Below, piece after piece: positions 4,314 to 5,552 of a stretch of 5,552 nucleotides of DNA. The notes under the pieces were generated by a model. The model was not told the DNA's origin and did not search any database. It saw only the letters and a program-made list of their open reading frames with translations. A program made the position numbers and the translations under genes. Within the stretch, counting starts at the first letter, position 1. Each line of letters begins with the position of its first letter. The DNA is from JBBQKF01 sp038326615 (GTDB lineage: Bacteria; Bacillota; Clostridia; Saccharofermentanales; UBA5734): contig JBBQKF010000153.1 in the NCBI GenBank assembly GCA_038326615.1, positions 1 to 5,552 of the forward strand, written 5' to 3'.

Positions 4314-5552
4314 ATGATTAACAAAATTGATTTTAAAGCCAAGAATCTAACATCAAATGCAGGTCTCTTTCTACTCCTTGAGAATGCAAAATGCAATGGG
4401 ATTTTTGATCTTATTGAAAACGATCTTGTGTTTGATAATGACTCAACAAACAAAATCAAGATGAATCATATAAAGACGATGCTCTGTGGTCACTTCATTG
4501 GTATTGACAAATTAGAACGCTTAAAGCTACTTCAAAATGATCCGCTGGTTAATGAATTTGATATTTCCGTAAAAGAACCTGAAACAGTGTCAAGGTTTCT
4601 AGGAAACTTCACCTTTAAAACAACACAAATTTTCAGGGATATCAATTTCAAAGTCTTCAAAAAACTACTTTCAAAAAGCAAACTGACATCCATCACGATT
4701 GATATTGATAGCAGTGTTATAAACGTAGAAGGCCATCAAGAAGGTGCTACCAAAGGATACAATCCTAAAAAACTAGGCAACCGTTGCTACAATATCCAGT
4801 TTGCCTTCTGTGATGAACTAAAGGCATACGTCACTGGATTTGTTAGAAGTGGCAATACCTATACTGCAAACGGTGCTGCAGAAATGATAAAAGAAATCGT
4901 AGCCAATATAAAAACAAATGACCTCGACATTTTGTTCCGAATGGATAGTGGTTATTTCGATGAAGAAATTATTAAAACGATAGAATCACTTGGTTGCAAG
5001 TATTTGATTAAAGCCAAAGCTTATTCAACACTTGTTTCAAAAGTAACAGGTGAATCTATTTTATTCGTTAAAGGCGAAGAAGGCAGGGAAACTACAGAAC
5101 AACTCATAAAGTTAGATGTTTGGGAGAAAAACAGAAGATTTGTCGTGTCCCGAGTATTGAAACCAGAAAAAGAAAGAGCGCAATTATCTCTTTTACAAGG
5201 TTCTGAATACGACTATTTTTTCTTTGCAACCAATACTCAGCTACCATCAGAAAAAGTTGTTATTACCTATGAAAAGCGTGGCAATGCTGAAAATTACATC
5301 AAAGAAGCTAAATATGACATGGCAGTAGGACATCTTTTGTTGAAATCATTTTGGGCTAATGAAGCCGTGTTTCAAATGATGATGCTCTCATACAACCTGT
5401 TTTTGTTGTTCAAATTTGATTCCTTAAGCATTTCAGAATACAGACAGCAGATAAAAACATTTCGTTTGAAATATGTGTTTCTTGCTGCCAAGATAATCAA
5501 AACTGCTAGATCTGTTATTATGAAACTGTCAGAAAAATATCCTTATCGGGAA
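4314..5552 (+). CDS. IS1380-family transposase, 3' end beyond the window
   Basis: DDE transposase that cuts and joins the ends of the IS. The start is ATG 4314 (MINKIDFKAKNLTSNAG), with AAGGAGA (4301-4307) just upstream. The frame is open for 413 codons to the last base. ISEcp1 TnpA is about 420 residues (from memory), so only a short tail should be missing after KLSEKYPYRE. Catalytic residues: D132 (TIDIDSSV), D211 (FRMDSGYF) and E326 (YEKRGNAENYIKEAK). The last motif fits Y-2-R-3-E-6-K exactly (Y319, R322, E326, K333). The segment SFWANEAVFQMMMLSYNLFL follows as in relatives. No frameshift or stop is visible, so the enzyme appears intact. A promoter is not clear: the AT-rich leader contains TTGTTT and TATATC at 17-bp spacing (about 4259-4287), a weak match. 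Confidence 0.93.
   Translation, partial: MINKIDFKAKNLTSNAGLFLLLENAKCNGIFDLIENDLVFDNDSTNKIKMNHIKTMLCGHFIGIDKLERLKLLQNDPLVNEFDISVKEPETVSRFLGNFTFKTTQIFRDINFKVFKKLLSKSKLTSITIDIDSSVINVEGHQEGATKGYNPKKLGNRCYNIQFAFCDELKAYVTGFVRSGNTYTANGAAEMIKEIVANIKTNDLDILFRMDSGYFDEEIIKTIESLGCKYLIKAKAYSTLVSKVTGESILFVKGEEGRETTEQLIKLDVWEKNRRFVVSRVLKPEKERAQLSLLQGSEYDYFFFATNTQLPSEKVVITYEKRGNAENYIKEAKYDMAVGHLLLKSFWANEAVFQMMMLSYNLFLLFKFDSLSISEYRQQIKTFRLKYVFLAAKIIKTARSVIMKLSEKYPYRE

Larger units (their letters stand above)
4128..5552 (+). mobile_element. IS1380-family insertion sequence (ISEcp1-like ends), right end outside the window
   Basis: The left boundary is the point where the nucleotidase coding sequence stops and CCTAGATTCTACGT begins. 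The element then has a leader of 186 bp and a transposase gene on the plus strand, open to the last base of the window. The family call rests on the transposase (YREK signature) and on the left terminus. The right inverted repeat and the target duplication cannot be seen; a duplication of 4-5 bp would end at 4127 (for example TTGTA, 4123-4127). It has split a 5'-nucleotidase gene. Confidence 0.85.

Noticed and set aside
4232..4459. Minus-strand frame of 75 codons in the IS leader
   Set aside because: It is antisense to the transposase leader and N-terminus, rich in low-complexity residues, with no ribosome binding site.

Overview
The window looks like an AT-rich, low-GC Firmicutes-type chromosome, perhaps Clostridia or Erysipelotrichia. 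This rests on the AT-rich intergenic DNA, strong AGGAGG ribosome binding sites, a TTG start on the superoxide dismutase gene, a DUF1576 membrane protein and the style of the ferritin-like protein. The species cannot be named from the sequence. Tryptophan is encoded by TGG and genes end in TGA, so the standard bacterial code applies.

Left part (about 20-2144, minus strand): a compact three-gene cluster with one clear promoter at 2116-2144. It encodes a duplicated polytopic membrane protein (DUF1576, 770-2041), a 115-residue soluble protein of unknown function (421-768) whose ribosome binding site lies inside the end of the membrane gene, and a third small gene (20-424) joined to the second by a 4-base ATGA overlap. 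The third gene carries an in-frame TGA after 25 codons, so it is either broken by a nonsense mutation or restarted internally. The spacing suggests the three products work together, but the function is unknown.

Middle (about 2145-2741): roughly 600 bases without a convincing gene. The stretch holds several inverted repeats, a rightward promoter-like sequence at 2388-2416, and a perfect 46-bp palindrome (2696-2741) that covers the last stop codon of the next gene. The T-rich tract lies on the side that would terminate rightward transcription, so a short plus-strand RNA is possible but unproven.

Right-centre (2741-3697, minus strand): an oxidative-stress pair, an Fe-type superoxide dismutase (sodB-like) followed by a small ferritin-like diiron protein related to encapsulin cargo ferritins. 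A good internal promoter at the end of sod could express the ferritin-like gene alone. No encapsulin shell gene is visible.

Right end (3735-5552): the C-terminal part of a 5'-nucleotidase-family gene is cut at 4127/4128 by an IS1380-family insertion sequence. Its left end, CCTAGATTCTACGT, matches from memory the left inverted repeat of ISEcp1. The transposase (413 codons visible, running off the window) has an intact DDE set and the Y-2-R-3-E-6-K signature. The IS terminus supplies a -35 (TTGACG) placed 16 bp from a CATAAT in the target gene. This hybrid promoter points at the nucleotidase remnant and the sod/ferritin pair, so the insertion may have rewired expression of the oxidative-stress genes.
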